A stretch of DNA of 61,737 bases from Litorisediminicola beolgyonensis (GCF_042679605.1 NZ_JBHTMU010000024.1:1-61737); one strand, 5' to 3'. Counted from the first letter of the stretch, positions 1 through 9,982 are shown. The notes: generated by a model not told the origin, from the sequence alone. Numbers and translations are program-made.

Positions 1-21
1 GAACTTGCTGCTGCTCATCAT
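1..21 (-). CDS. 5' tip of a minus-strand gene (partial, unknown)
   Basis: Reading the minus strand, a strong ribosome binding site (AAGGAGG, about positions 25-31) is followed by two consecutive ATG codons (21-19 and 18-16) and then AGC AGC AGC AAG TTC. The protein would begin MMSSSKF or MSSSKF. Spacing favours the second ATG. Only the first few codons lie inside the window, so no function can be given. It is divergent from rpsB. Confidence 0.5.
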
Positions 22-201
22 GGCCTCCTTGCCTCAAAATTAGCGAAGAAGGCGTCCACGATACACGGGGCTATTCACGACCGAGATCGACGGGATGCCT
101 CCGGCGCAGCTCATCTGCTGAATTCCTTGCAATCCTGGCCCAGCGCGGCCAGCGTGCAGCCGTGGAACGGCTCCCGGTGAGAACCCCAAATAACGGCAAA
201 G

Positions 202-315
202 CAGGGGGCGCTGCCCCCTCTTGGCCTTCGGCCAATTCACCCCCGGCGGTATTTGGGAAAAAGAGAAGCTCAAGGGCGCGGCGCTCCTGAGGCTTCTTCT
301 TTTTCCAAATACGCA
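202..315. repeat. Structured extragenic repeat (three inverted repeats) upstream of rpsB
   Basis: Three inverted repeats sit in a row. The first pairs 203-209 with 213-219 (AGGGGGC/GCCCCCT). The second pairs 221-226 with 230-235 (TTGGCC/GGCCAA). The third is long and imperfect, pairing about 249-270 with 291-312 around the core CTTTTTCCAAATAC. A 25-base stretch at 291-315 recurs exactly, inverted, at 14164-14188. I recognise this composition as similar to abundant intergenic elements of Rhodobacterales, but that is memory, not a search. It fills most of the roughly 480-base gap before rpsB. No gene was seen there. Confidence 0.6.
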
Positions 316-502
316 CCCCAACGCCGGCCACAGGCTCCGGCCCGTCGAGGGGTTGCGCGTCGGGTGAAACCCCGCTATCAGCGCGCGCATTCGCAATCCC
401 GCAGGCGGGGGCGGGCGGATCGGGGGAGACATCCCCGGACGTCCACCGGTTGACCGAACGGTCTTCTCCCCGCCGAGGCGTAAACCGGAAAGGTAATACG
501 GC

Positions 503-1288
<786 letters not shown>

Positions 1289-1379
1289 GCCCATCGTCGC
1301 ATCCGCGACATCAGCAGATGATATTTCCAGGGCTGCCCGCCGTCCGGGCGGCCCCGCAATCCAATCGAGGAGAACCACC

Positions 1380-2255
1380 ATGGCGATTACAGCCGCACAG
1401 GTGAAAGAGCTGCGCGAGATGACCGGCGCAGGCATGATGGATGCCAAGAAAGCCCTGACCGAGAACGATGGCGACATGACCGCCGCCGTTGACTGGCTCC
1501 GCACCAAGGGCCTGGCCAAGGCCGCCAAGAAATCCGGCCGCACGGCCGCAGAGGGCCTCGTTGCCGTCAAGGTCGATGGCGGCACCGGCGTCGCGGTCGA
1601 GGTCAATGCCGAGACCGATTTCGTCGCCAAGAACGCCGAGTTCCAGGAGATGGTCGGCCAGATCGCGGATGCCGCGGTCGGCGTGGACAGCGTCGAGGCG
1701 CTGGCCGATGCCGAGGCCGGCGGCAAGAAGGTCTCCGAGCTGATCACCGACAAGATCGCCAAGATCGGCGAGAACATGACGCTGCGCCGGATGGCCAAGC
1801 TCTCGGGCGGTCAGGTCGTGTCCTACGTCCACAACGCCGCTACCGACGGCATGGGCAATATCGGCGTTCTGGTCGCGCTCTCGGGCGAGAACGAAGCGTT
1901 CGGTCGCCAGGTCGCGATGCATATCGCCGCCGTGAACCCCGCGTCGCTCTCCGAGGCCGATCTCGATCCGGCAGTGGTCGAGAAGGAGCGTCAGGTCCAG
2001 ATCGACATCGCGCGCGAAAGCGGCAAGCCCGAGCAGGTCATCGAGAAGATGATCGAGGGCCGCATGAAGAAGTTCCTCGCCGAGGTGACGCTTCTCGGCC
2101 AGGCCTTCGTGATCGATCCCGACAAGACCGTGGCGCAGGCCGCCAAGGATGCCGGCGTCGAGATCACCGGCTATGTGCGCATGCAGGTTGGCGAAGGCAT
2201 CGAGAAAGAGAAAGAGGATTTCGCGGCCGAGGTCGCGAAGGCCGCACAGGGCTGA
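1380..2255 (+). CDS. tsf: Translation elongation factor Ts
   Basis: Guanine-nucleotide exchange factor that regenerates EF-Tu-GTP in the cytoplasm. The 291-residue product starts MAITAAQVKELREMTGAGMM, the N-terminal UBA-like domain, followed by the signature region CxAL-type DAKKALTEN and the core VEVNAETDFVAKN that contacts EF-Tu. The open frame continues upstream to 1215, but GAGGAGAACCACC directly before this ATG and the conserved N-terminus fix the start at 1380. It is the second gene of the rpsB operon, ending in a strong terminator 50 bases on. Confidence 0.98.
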   Translation: MAITAAQVKELREMTGAGMMDAKKALTENDGDMTAAVDWLRTKGLAKAAKKSGRTAAEGLVAVKVDGGTGVAVEVNAETDFVAKNAEFQEMVGQIADAAVGVDSVEALADAEAGGKKVSELITDKIAKIGENMTLRRMAKLSGGQVVSYVHNAATDGMGNIGVLVALSGENEAFGRQVAMHIAAVNPASLSEADLDPAVVEKERQVQIDIARESGKPEQVIEKMIEGRMKKFLAEVTLLGQAFVIDPDKTVAQAAKDAGVEITGYVRMQVGEGIEKEKEDFAAEVAKAAQG

Positions 2256-2304
2256 TCCTCCCGGATCGGGGCTTCGGCTTCGACAGAGAGATTGACCGAT
2301 TTGA

Positions 2305-2336
2305 GAGCCGCCGGGGGTGCCCGGCGGCTCTTGTCG
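2305..2336 (+). terminator. Rho-independent terminator of rpsB-tsf
   Basis: An 11-bp perfect GC-rich stem (2305-2315 with 2320-2330, arms GAGCCGCCGGG/CCCGGCGGCTC) with a 4-base loop GGTG is followed by TTGT. The T-tract is weak, but the stem is strong and the position fits the end of the operon. Confidence 0.75.
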
Positions 2337-2436
2337 TGCTGGGCCAAACGATGACCGCAACGCGACAAAGGTTTTGTAAAAAAGGTCGGTCCGGATCGCT
2401 CATGCACGTGACAGAAGCGAGCCGGCCCTAGGATTG

Positions 2437-2573
2437 GCGCGTCTCGGTGGCCTCGCGAGAGGCTAAGACGCGCGTATCCCCACACAACAAGGGTGCCGAG
2501 GCCAGGACGCTCCGAAATTACGAAGGTCTGGCCCCGGCCGTTCCATGGCCTTGCGGCCATCACTCACGGAACG
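2437..2573. other. Two nested inverted repeats in the tsf-luxR gap
   Basis: In the 468-base gap between tsf and the 3' end of the luxR gene there are two two-tier hairpins. The first pairs GCGCGTCT (2437-2444) with AGACGCGC (2466-2473), with an inner CCTC/GAGG pair. The second pairs CGTTCC (2539-2544) with GGAACG (2568-2573), with an inner ATGGCC/GGCCAT pair at 2545-2560. No supported protein gene lies here. A structured RNA or processing site is possible; no promoter could be assigned. Confidence 0.4.
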
Positions 2574-2723
2574 CGTGTAGAGTGTGACGGCATCGCACGT
2601 TTAGAAAGTAAGGGATTCCTGACCTTTGGGGGGATCGGGACCTGATTGTCGTTCATGCGTGATCAATCGGGCACGCAAAGAACGATCTCTAATTGTGCCC
2701 CGCAGAATGACTCAACCTGAGGA

Positions 2724-3515
2724 TTATTTCTCGGGTTTGGGTTTCCCGCTCAAGCCGCCATCCTCGAGGCCGACGACGAACACCTGGTTGCGGAAGGTCG
2801 CCTTCACCACCGCCTGCGCGGTGCTGTCCACGTTCAGGGCTTGCCGCGCGAGCCGGAGGTGCTTCTCGACCGTCGCGGCGGTCAGGCCGGTGATCTGAGC
2901 GACGTCGCCGATGGTCTTGCCGTCGGCGACATATTCGAGGACCTCGCGCTGGCGCGCGGTCAGGCTTTGGTCGGCGGGCTCGTGCGGCAGGCTCAGGACC
3001 TTGAGATGCAGGAGGTTGTTGGCAAGCTCGATATCCTCGCCATGCTCCTCCCAGATCGCGTCGACCTCGTCCTGGGTCATCTCCGGTTTCGCCACGAGGC
3101 CGATCGCGCCCTTGGTGCGGCGCGACTGGCTGGGAAAGGAGATCGTGTACCCGGCGACGACACCGTGCTGCCGGTTGAACTCGTAGATGCGGCGCTCGGC
3201 GGGGCTGAGATCGTCCGCGGCGGCGCGGGCATGGAGGAGGCTCCACGAGGCGGCACCTTCGTGCTCGAGGGCCCAGCGCACCATCGGCGCATCCGCATAG
3301 AGACGCTGGTTCACGAAGGCCGAGGCGTAGTCGGGGCTGTGATTGGTCAGCATCAGGAAATCGCTCGGATCTCCGAGTGAATCGCCGTGCCGGAAGCGCG
3401 TGACGCCGTAGAGCATGCGGGTGAAGCCATAGCTGGCCATGCACTCCACATGCACCGCCCACAGCCCGTCCATGCTGTCGGCGGAATTGAGCGCAACCAG
3501 GAAATCCCGGACCAA
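2724..3515 (-). CDS. Orphan LuxR-family regulator with autoinducer-binding-like domain
   Basis: Transcriptional regulator of about 263 residues. The N-terminal half (about 1-170) resembles the autoinducer-binding fold. The C-terminal part is a GerE/LuxR helix-turn-helix beginning LTARQREVLEYVADGKT and continuing DVAQITGLTAATVEKHLR. It probably starts with TTG at 3515, six bases after the aroQ stop, so the two genes are likely one transcript. No luxI-type synthase gene is in the window, so it is a LuxR solo here. By my rough alignment the canonical Trp57/Tyr61/Asp70 acyl-homoserine-lactone contacts are not preserved, while the following Pro and the Trp85 position are. The ligand is therefore uncertain. 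Confidence 0.85.
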   Translation of the reverse strand: MVRDFLVALNSADSMDGLWAVHVECMASYGFTRMLYGVTRFRHGDSLGDPSDFLMLTNHSPDYASAFVNQRLYADAPMVRWALEHEGAASWSLLHARAAADDLSPAERRIYEFNRQHGVVAGYTISFPSQSRRTKGAIGLVAKPEMTQDEVDAIWEEHGEDIELANNLLHLKVLSLPHEPADQSLTARQREVLEYVADGKTIGDVAQITGLTAATVEKHLRLARQALNVDSTAQAVVKATFRNQVFVVGLEDGGLSGKPKPEK

Positions 3516-3521
3516 GCGCCC

Positions 3522-3959
3522 TTACCGGTCGAGATGAGAAACGAGCGCGTCCATCGCCAGCGTGTAGCCGCGGGCTCCGAAGCCGCAGATGACGCCGACC
3601 GCGACGCGCGCGATATACGAAACATGGCGGAAGTCTTCGCGCGCATGCACGTTCGAGAGGTGCAGTTCGATCGCTGGCAGTTCGACCGAGGCGATCGCAT
3701 CCATCAGCGCGATGGAGGTGTGCGTGTAGGCGCCCGCGTTCAGGATGATCCCGGCCGAGCGCCCCTTGGCGGCATGGATCGCATCGACCAGCGCACCCTC
3801 ATGGTTGGATTGGTCGAAATCCAGGTCCACGCCCACCGTTTCGGCATGGGCGCGGCACATCGATTCGATGTCGGCGAGGGTGGTGCGGCCGTAAACCTCG
3901 GGCTGCCGAGTCCCTAAGAGGTTCAAATTAGGGCCGTTCAGAATCAGCAAACGCTGCAT
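3522..3959 (-). CDS. aroQ: Type II 3-dehydroquinate dehydratase
   Basis: Third step of the shikimate pathway, 3-dehydroquinate to 3-dehydroshikimate, in the cytoplasm. The 145-residue protein has the type II hallmarks: ILNGPNLNLLGTRQPEVYG with the catalytic Tyr, QSNHEGALVDAIH, ILNAGAYTHTSIALMDA, and ELHLSNVHAREDFRH with the active-site His. Its length is normal. It is the first gene of a pair with the luxR-type regulator. Its upstream region carries a sequence (4075-4085) also found in the glp operator region. Confidence 0.96.
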   Translation of the reverse strand: MQRLLILNGPNLNLLGTRQPEVYGRTTLADIESMCRAHAETVGVDLDFDQSNHEGALVDAIHAAKGRSAGIILNAGAYTHTSIALMDAIASVELPAIELHLSNVHAREDFRHVSYIARVAVGVICGFGARGYTLAMDALVSHLDR

Positions 3960-4067
3960 GGAACTTTCGTCAACCTAGTAAACCGGTGAAGCTGCCGATT
4001 TGAATACCACGCGCACGATTCGATAAACAGGGGGTGAGCCTCGAAATTCAGCCTATGGTGTAATCAG

Positions 4068-4091
4068 CACACGAAATAGGCGAAAGGCGCT
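4068..4091. promoter_or_regulatory. Second copy of a glp operator-like sequence, upstream of aroQ
   Basis: The 11-mer AATAGGCGAAA at 4075-4085, preceded by CACAC and followed by a GCGCT-like run, recurs at 4938-4948 in the glpR-glpD promoter region. It contains two CGAA half-sites 9 bases apart (4072 and 4081). It sits between the glpR stop and aroQ, about 115 bases before the aroQ start. It may be a GlpR site controlling aroQ-luxR, or a distal site for looping. Confidence 0.35.
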
Positions 4092-4106
4092 GTCTCTCCA
4101 CTAGGT

Positions 4107-4892
4107 CTAGACCAGCCGTGCAGTATCGACCGGCGATGCGACGATCACTTCGGTCTGCCATTCGCGGCACGCTCGCGACAGGTCCGGCGGCAAGGGCCGG
4201 TCGGTGAAGAGGGTGTCGATATCGGCGAGCGACGCGATGCGGGCCGGCGCCGTGCGCGAGAACTTGACGTGATCGGCGACCAGGAACGTCTTGCGCGATT
4301 GGCGCAGGATGGCCTGGCTGACACTGACTTCCTGAATGTCGAAATCCAGCATGTCGCCGTCACGGTCGAGCGCCGAGCAGCCGATCACCGCCAGATCGAA
4401 CTTGAACTGGCGGATGGTCTCGGCCGCCAGGGCGCCCACCAGCCCGCCATCGGCCCGACGCAGCTGTCCGCCGGTCAGAATGAGGGTGCAGTCGGGATTG
4501 GCGACGAGGAGCGTGGCCACGTTCACGTTGTTGGTGACCACCATCAGGTCCTCGTGCTGCAGGAGCTCGCGGGCCACCGCTTCGGTCGAGGTGCCGATAT
4601 TGAGGAAAACCGAGATGCCGTTCGGCACCCGCGCCGCACAGGCGCGGGCAATGGCGGCCTTGGCGTCGGCGCTCAGGTTGCGCCGTTCCTCGTAGCCGAT
4701 ATTGGTCGTCCCGGACGGGAGCACCGCGCCCCCATGAACGCGTTCAAGACGTCCGGCCTCGGCCAGATCGGTCAGATCCCGCCGGATCGTCTGCAAGGTC
4801 ACGCCGAAATGCGCCGCCAGCCCCTCTACGGTCACTTTGCCTTCGCGCCGCGCGATCTCGAGAATCTCGGGATGCCGGAAGGTCTGGGACAT
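4107..4892 (-). CDS. glpR: DeoR-family repressor of glycerol genes (GlpR)
   Basis: The 261-residue DeoR-type repressor has an N-terminal winged helix-turn-helix (about residues 4-57, VEGLAAHFGVTLQTIRRDL, ending RVHGGAV) and a C-terminal DeoR sugar-phosphate sensor domain (IFLNIGTST-like ligand loop, VTNN, LTGGQLRR). The family binds glycerol-3-phosphate or related sugar phosphates and releases DNA. The frame is open upstream to 5126, but AGGAGG just before the ATG at 4892 and the family N-terminus decide the start. It is divergent from glpD, with CGAAC-type half-sites in between, the classic GlpR arrangement. Confidence 0.9.
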   Translation of the reverse strand: MSQTFRHPEILEIARREGKVTVEGLAAHFGVTLQTIRRDLTDLAEAGRLERVHGGAVLPSGTTNIGYEERRNLSADAKAAIARACAARVPNGISVFLNIGTSTEAVARELLQHEDLMVVTNNVNVATLLVANPDCTLILTGGQLRRADGGLVGALAAETIRQFKFDLAVIGCSALDRDGDMLDFDIQEVSVSQAILRQSRKTFLVADHVKFSRTAPARIASLADIDTLFTDRPLPPDLSRACREWQTEVIVASPVDTARLV

Positions 4893-4916
4893 GGGTGGAA
4901 CGCCTCCTGACGGCGA

Positions 4917-4954
4917 TTCGAACAAGAACGAACACACAATAGGCGAAAAACGCG
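4917..4954. promoter_or_regulatory. Probable GlpR operator region (CGAA half-sites)
   Basis: Between the divergent glpR and glpD genes, CGAAC occurs at 4919-4923 and 4929-4933, with a further CGAA at 4944-4947. Another CGAAC lies at 5065-5069, closer to glpD. Spaced TTCG-type half-sites are the known pattern for DeoR-family GlpR operators. The rest of the gap to glpD is AT-rich around 5050-5072 and probably holds the glpD promoter. Confidence 0.5.
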
Positions 4955-5160
4955 CTCTTCCCCAAGGGAAACCGCTGGATTCATGCGGCGAGCGCAGCCT
5001 CGCTGGCGTCAGGACAGATGTTGAGTGGGCGGAAGCGTCTGGAAATACGCTTAAAAATAAAAACCGAACATAAACGCGCGCAATTCGATTGCGCATGGCT
5101 TCGCTTGGGGGGATACTTGGGTTCAAGAACGTCGAAAAGACGACCGGGGGAGGGGACCGC

Positions 5161-6759
5161 GTGGCGCAGGCCAGCGATCATCACATCAGCGATCTGTTCG
5201 TCATCGGAGGCGGCATCAACGGATGCGGTATCGCCCGTGACGCGGCGGGGCGCGGCCTGACGGTCACTCTCGCCGAGATGGACGATCTGGCCTCGGCGAC
5301 CTCTTCTGCATCGACTAAACTATTTCACGGCGGATTGCGGTATCTCGAGTATTTCGAGTTCCGCCTTGTCCGCGAGGCCTTGATCGAGCGCGAAGTTCTG
5401 CTGCGCGCCATGCCGCATATCTCTTGGCCGATGCGCTTCGTGCTGCCGTATCATCGCGACATGCGCTTCGATGCCGAGACACCGACATCTCGGCTTCTAG
5501 GTGCGGTGATGCCGTGGATGCGGGGCCGTCGTCCGGCCTGGCTCATCCGGCTGGGGTTGTTCCTCTATGACCATCTCGGCGGACGGAAGATCCTGCCCGG
5601 CACCGCCACGCTGTCGCTGCCTGGCACCAAGGAAGGCGCGCCCCTGCAGTCACGCTTCGAGACCGCGTTCGAATATTCCGATTGCTGGGTCGAGGATTCG
5701 CGCCTCGTCGCACTCAATGCCCGCGATGCAGAGGCACGGGGTGCAGAGATCCTGACGCGAACGCGGGTCCTGTCGGCCCGCGTCGACGGCGGCATGTGGC
5801 ATATCGAAACCGAGGATGCCGAGACCGGACAGCGTGACATGTTCCGGGCGAAGTTGCTCGTCAACGCGGGCGGTCCCTGGGTCGGGCGGCTTCTGCACGA
5901 CACGATCGACAGCGAGGCCACGGATGGGGTTCGCCTCGTGCGTGGCAGTCATATCGTGACCAAGCGTCTCTTCGATCACGACAAGTGCTACTTTTTCCAA
6001 GGGACCGACGGGCGGATCATCTTCGCCATCCCGTATGAGCGGGATTTCACGCTGATTGGGACCACCGACAGCGACCATCCCGATCCCTCTGAGCGTCCGG
6101 TCTGCACGCCGGAAGAGCGCCGCTACCTCATCGACTTCGCTAATTCTTACCTCGCCGACCCGATCTCCGAGGAGGACATCGTCTGGACTTATTCGGGCGT
6201 GCGTCCGCTCTATGACGACGGCGCGTCGAGCGCGACGGCAGCGACCCGGGACTACACGCTGAAGATCGACGAAAGCGCAGGCGCGCCGATGCTGAACGTG
6301 TTCGGCGGCAAGATCACCACCTATCGCCGTTTGGCCGAGCACGCGCTCGACAAGATGGCCGCGCATGTGCCGACCAAGCGCGGGGCCTGGACCGCTGGCG
6401 TGGCGCTGCCGGGCGGAAATTTCGCCGTGACCGGCATCGAGGATCTCGTGGCGGATCTGTTGCGGGATTACGGATTTCTGAGCAATGACTGGGCGTTGCG
6501 GCTCGTGCGCGCCTACGGGACCGAAGCGGCCGAGATCCTCGGAGACGCGAAAACCGAAGCCGATCTCGGTCGAAGCTTCGGTGCGACCTTGACCGAGGCG
6601 GAAATCAAATGGCTCATGTCACGGGAGTTCGCGCGCACCGCGGAGGACGTGGTTTGGCGCCGCAGCAAACAGGGCCTGCGGCTCGACGCTGGCGAGATCG
6701 CCGAGATCGACCGGTTCATGGCGGCGGCACGCGACACGCGCCCGGAGGCGGCGGAATGA
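5161..6759 (+). CDS. glpD: Aerobic glycerol-3-phosphate dehydrogenase
   Basis: FAD enzyme at the inner face of the membrane that oxidises glycerol-3-phosphate to dihydroxyacetone phosphate and feeds electrons to quinone. It shows the N-terminal FAD motif LFVIGGGINGCGIARDAAGR, the family signature ATSSASTKLFHGGLRYLE, VNAGGPW and the C-terminal FGGKITTYR motif. I place the start at GTG 5161 because GGGGGAGGGG lies five bases upstream and the product (about 532 residues) then matches the family; an in-frame ATG at 5089 would add 24 residues. It is first in the operon ahead of the glycerol importer, so uptake and oxidation are coupled. Confidence 0.94.
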   Translation: MAQASDHHISDLFVIGGGINGCGIARDAAGRGLTVTLAEMDDLASATSSASTKLFHGGLRYLEYFEFRLVREALIEREVLLRAMPHISWPMRFVLPYHRDMRFDAETPTSRLLGAVMPWMRGRRPAWLIRLGLFLYDHLGGRKILPGTATLSLPGTKEGAPLQSRFETAFEYSDCWVEDSRLVALNARDAEARGAEILTRTRVLSARVDGGMWHIETEDAETGQRDMFRAKLLVNAGGPWVGRLLHDTIDSEATDGVRLVRGSHIVTKRLFDHDKCYFFQGTDGRIIFAIPYERDFTLIGTTDSDHPDPSERPVCTPEERRYLIDFANSYLADPISEEDIVWTYSGVRPLYDDGASSATAATRDYTLKIDESAGAPMLNVFGGKITTYRRLAEHALDKMAAHVPTKRGAWTAGVALPGGNFAVTGIEDLVADLLRDYGFLSNDWALRLVRAYGTEAAEILGDAKTEADLGRSFGATLTEAEIKWLMSREFARTAEDVVWRRSKQGLRLDAGEIAEIDRFMAAARDTRPEAAE

Positions 6760-6774
6760 CAGGGGAGAGGCAGC

Positions 6775-7866
6775 ATGACGCTTGAGCTCAAAGGCGTATC
6801 GAAATCGGTCGACGGGCAGGTGCATATCCACCCGACCGATCTGACGCTTGAAGGCGGCACCATGAACGTGCTGCTCGGCCCGACGACCTCGGGGAAGACG
6901 TCGCTCATGCGGCTGATGGCCGGGCTCGACATGCCCACCAGCGGCACGATCCACTGGAAGGGCGAGGACGTGACCGGCCAGCGGGTGCAGGACCGCAAGG
7001 TGGCGATGGTCTACCAGCAGTTCATCAACTACCCGTCGATGACCGTCTACGACAACATCGCCTCGCCAATGCGGCTTCTGGGTCTCGGCAAGGACGAGAT
7101 CGACCGCAAGGTCCGCGAGGCCGCCGACCTGATGCAGCTCTCGCCGATGCTCGACCGCAAGCCGCTGGAGCTTTCCGGAGGCCAGCAGCAGCGCTGCGCC
7201 CTGGCGCGCGCTCTGGTCAAGAACGCAGGTCTGGTGCTGCTCGACGAGCCGCTGGCGAACCTCGATTACAAGCTGCGCGAGGAGTTGCGCGCCGAGATCC
7301 CGCGCATCTTCGAGGAATCCGGCTCGATCTTCGTCTACGCGACCACCGAACCCGAGGAAGCGCTGCTCCTCGGCGGCAATTGCGCGACGCTCTGGGAGGG
7401 CCGCGTGACGCAGTTCGGCCCGACCGCCCGCGTCTACCGCCAGCCGAGCGACGCAACCACGGCGCGGGTCTTCTCGGATCCGCCGATGAACTTCCTGCGC
7501 CTGACCAAGCGCGGCGCGAGCTACACCACCGAGGGCGGCCAGAGCATCGACGCGGACCGCTTCGGACCCGAGGGCCTGAGCGATGGCGCCTATCTCGCGG
7601 GGTTCCGGCCCAACCACGTCTCGCTCGACGCGCATCGTCCCGGAGCCATCGGCTTCGACACCACGCTCTCGGTTACCGAGATCACCGGGTCGGAAACCTT
7701 CGTCCATCTCGATCACCACGGCCAGCGATGGGTCGGGCTGGTGCACGGCGTGCGCGATCTGAAACCGGGGCAGGGGCTGACCGTCTATCTCGACCCCGCG
7801 CATGTCTATCTCTTCTCCGAGGACGGCGCGCTCGTCGCCTCGGCCCCCTATGCGGAGGCCGCGTAA
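6775..7866 (+). CDS. glpS: Glycerol ABC importer ATPase subunit 1 (GlpS-like)
   Basis: ATP-binding subunit of about 363 residues with an N-terminal ABC domain and a C-terminal OB/TOBE region typical of sugar and polyol importers. Walker A is GPTTSGKT (35-42), the signature is an intact LSGGQ (133-137) and Walker B is VLLDE (154-158). The switch (H-loop) histidine is missing: the YVTHD motif reads YATTE, with Thr at about 191. The next gene encodes a second ATPase with the opposite defect. A good ribosome binding site (GGGGAGAGG) precedes the ATG. Gene name and role rest on synteny with the rhizobial glpSTPQUV glycerol transporter. Confidence 0.88.
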   Translation: MTLELKGVSKSVDGQVHIHPTDLTLEGGTMNVLLGPTTSGKTSLMRLMAGLDMPTSGTIHWKGEDVTGQRVQDRKVAMVYQQFINYPSMTVYDNIASPMRLLGLGKDEIDRKVREAADLMQLSPMLDRKPLELSGGQQQRCALARALVKNAGLVLLDEPLANLDYKLREELRAEIPRIFEESGSIFVYATTEPEEALLLGGNCATLWEGRVTQFGPTARVYRQPSDATTARVFSDPPMNFLRLTKRGASYTTEGGQSIDADRFGPEGLSDGAYLAGFRPNHVSLDAHRPGAIGFDTTLSVTEITGSETFVHLDHHGQRWVGLVHGVRDLKPGQGLTVYLDPAHVYLFSEDGALVASAPYAEAA

Positions 7867-8963
7867 TGGCGCAGATCACCCTCGACAATCTGGCCCATTC
7901 CTACCTGGCGAACCCGTCTGACGAGGGCGATTACGCGCTCAAGGAGCTGAACCACACCTGGCGCGACGGCGAGGCCTACGCGCTTCTGGGGCCGTCGGGC
8001 TGCGGGAAATCCACGCTTCTCAACATCATCTCGGGTCTTCTGATCCCGAGCCACGGCCGGGTGCTCTTTGGTGACACAGACGTTACGCGCCTGCCCACCG
8101 CCGAGCGCAACATCGCGCAGGTGTTCCAGTTCCCGGTGGTCTACGACACGATGACGGTGCGCGAGAACCTCGCATTTCCGCTCAAGAACCGCGGCATGGA
8201 TGGCGCCGAGATCGCCCGCCGTGTCGGGCGCGTCGCCAAGATGATCGACGTGGAGGCGGTGCTCGACCGCAAGGCGCGCGGCCTCACGGCGGACGCCAAG
8301 CAGAAGATCAGCCTCGGGCGCGGCATGGTCCGCGAGGACGTCAACGCGCTTCTCTTCGACGAGCCGCTGACGGTGATCGACCCGCATATGAAATGGGAGC
8401 TTCGGACCCAGCTCAAGAAGCTCCATGCCGATTTCGGCCACACGATGATCTACGTCACCCATGACCAGACCGAGGCGCTGACCTTCGCCGACAAGGTCGT
8501 CGTGATGTTCGACGGGCGCGTCGTCCAGATCGGCACGCCGGAGGAGCTGTTCCAGACGCCCGAGCACACCTTCGTGGGCTATTTCATCGGCTCGCCCGGC
8601 ATGAACGTCCTGCCGGCGCGGATCGAGGGCCGGACCGCGCATCTCGATGCCGGCAGCGTGCCGCTCGGCGCGGGCTACGGAGCGCTCTCGGGCAAGGTCG
8701 AGATCGGCGTCCGGCCGGAGTTTGTGTCGCTTTCGTCGACCGAGGGCCTACCGGTCGAGATCGTCCGCGTCGAAGACGTTGGCCGCCACAAGATCATCCG
8801 CGCGAAGCTTTCGGGCAAAGCGCTTAACATCATTGCCGACGAGGGCACCGAGATCGGCGCGGACATGACCCGCGTCACCTTCGATCCCGATCACGTCAAC
8901 GTCTATGCCGACGACTGGCGCGTCGCGCCCTCCGGAGCGCACGCGACGGGAGAGGCGGCATGA
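7866..8963 (+). CDS. glpT: Glycerol ABC importer ATPase subunit 2 (GlpT-like)
   Basis: Second ATPase of the importer, about 365 residues; its ATG overlaps the glpS stop by one base (TAATG), implying coupled translation and fixed stoichiometry. Walker A is GPSGCGKS (42-49), Walker B is LLFDE (to Glu166) and the H-loop YVTHD (His199) is intact. The ABC signature is degenerate, LTADAKQK (140-147) instead of LSGGQ-type. It is complementary to glpS, so a GlpS-GlpT heterodimer should have one complete and one degenerate ATP site. It is not related to the E. coli glycerol-3-phosphate antiporter also called GlpT. Confidence 0.88.
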   Translation: MAQITLDNLAHSYLANPSDEGDYALKELNHTWRDGEAYALLGPSGCGKSTLLNIISGLLIPSHGRVLFGDTDVTRLPTAERNIAQVFQFPVVYDTMTVRENLAFPLKNRGMDGAEIARRVGRVAKMIDVEAVLDRKARGLTADAKQKISLGRGMVREDVNALLFDEPLTVIDPHMKWELRTQLKKLHADFGHTMIYVTHDQTEALTFADKVVVMFDGRVVQIGTPEELFQTPEHTFVGYFIGSPGMNVLPARIEGRTAHLDAGSVPLGAGYGALSGKVEIGVRPEFVSLSSTEGLPVEIVRVEDVGRHKIIRAKLSGKALNIIADEGTEIGADMTRVTFDPDHVNVYADDWRVAPSGAHATGEAA

Positions 8964-9003
8964 GACACGATCTCCTCAAGACCCGAACCGGAGGTTTCCG
9001 CTG

Positions 9004-9873
<870 letters not shown>

Positions 9874-9875
9874 GC

Positions 9876-9982
9876 ATGAGCCTGCGCGACCGTCCGAACG
9901 AGACAGCCATGATCCGAGGGCAGGGGGCCCAACCACCTGCCCCGGTCCCCGCCCAAACGACGACCGTCCGGAGGATTGACGG

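Noticed and set aside
4105..4114. Ten-base palindrome GGTCTAGACC at the glpR 3' end
   Set aside because: Too short to be meaningful and overlaps the stop codon of glpR.
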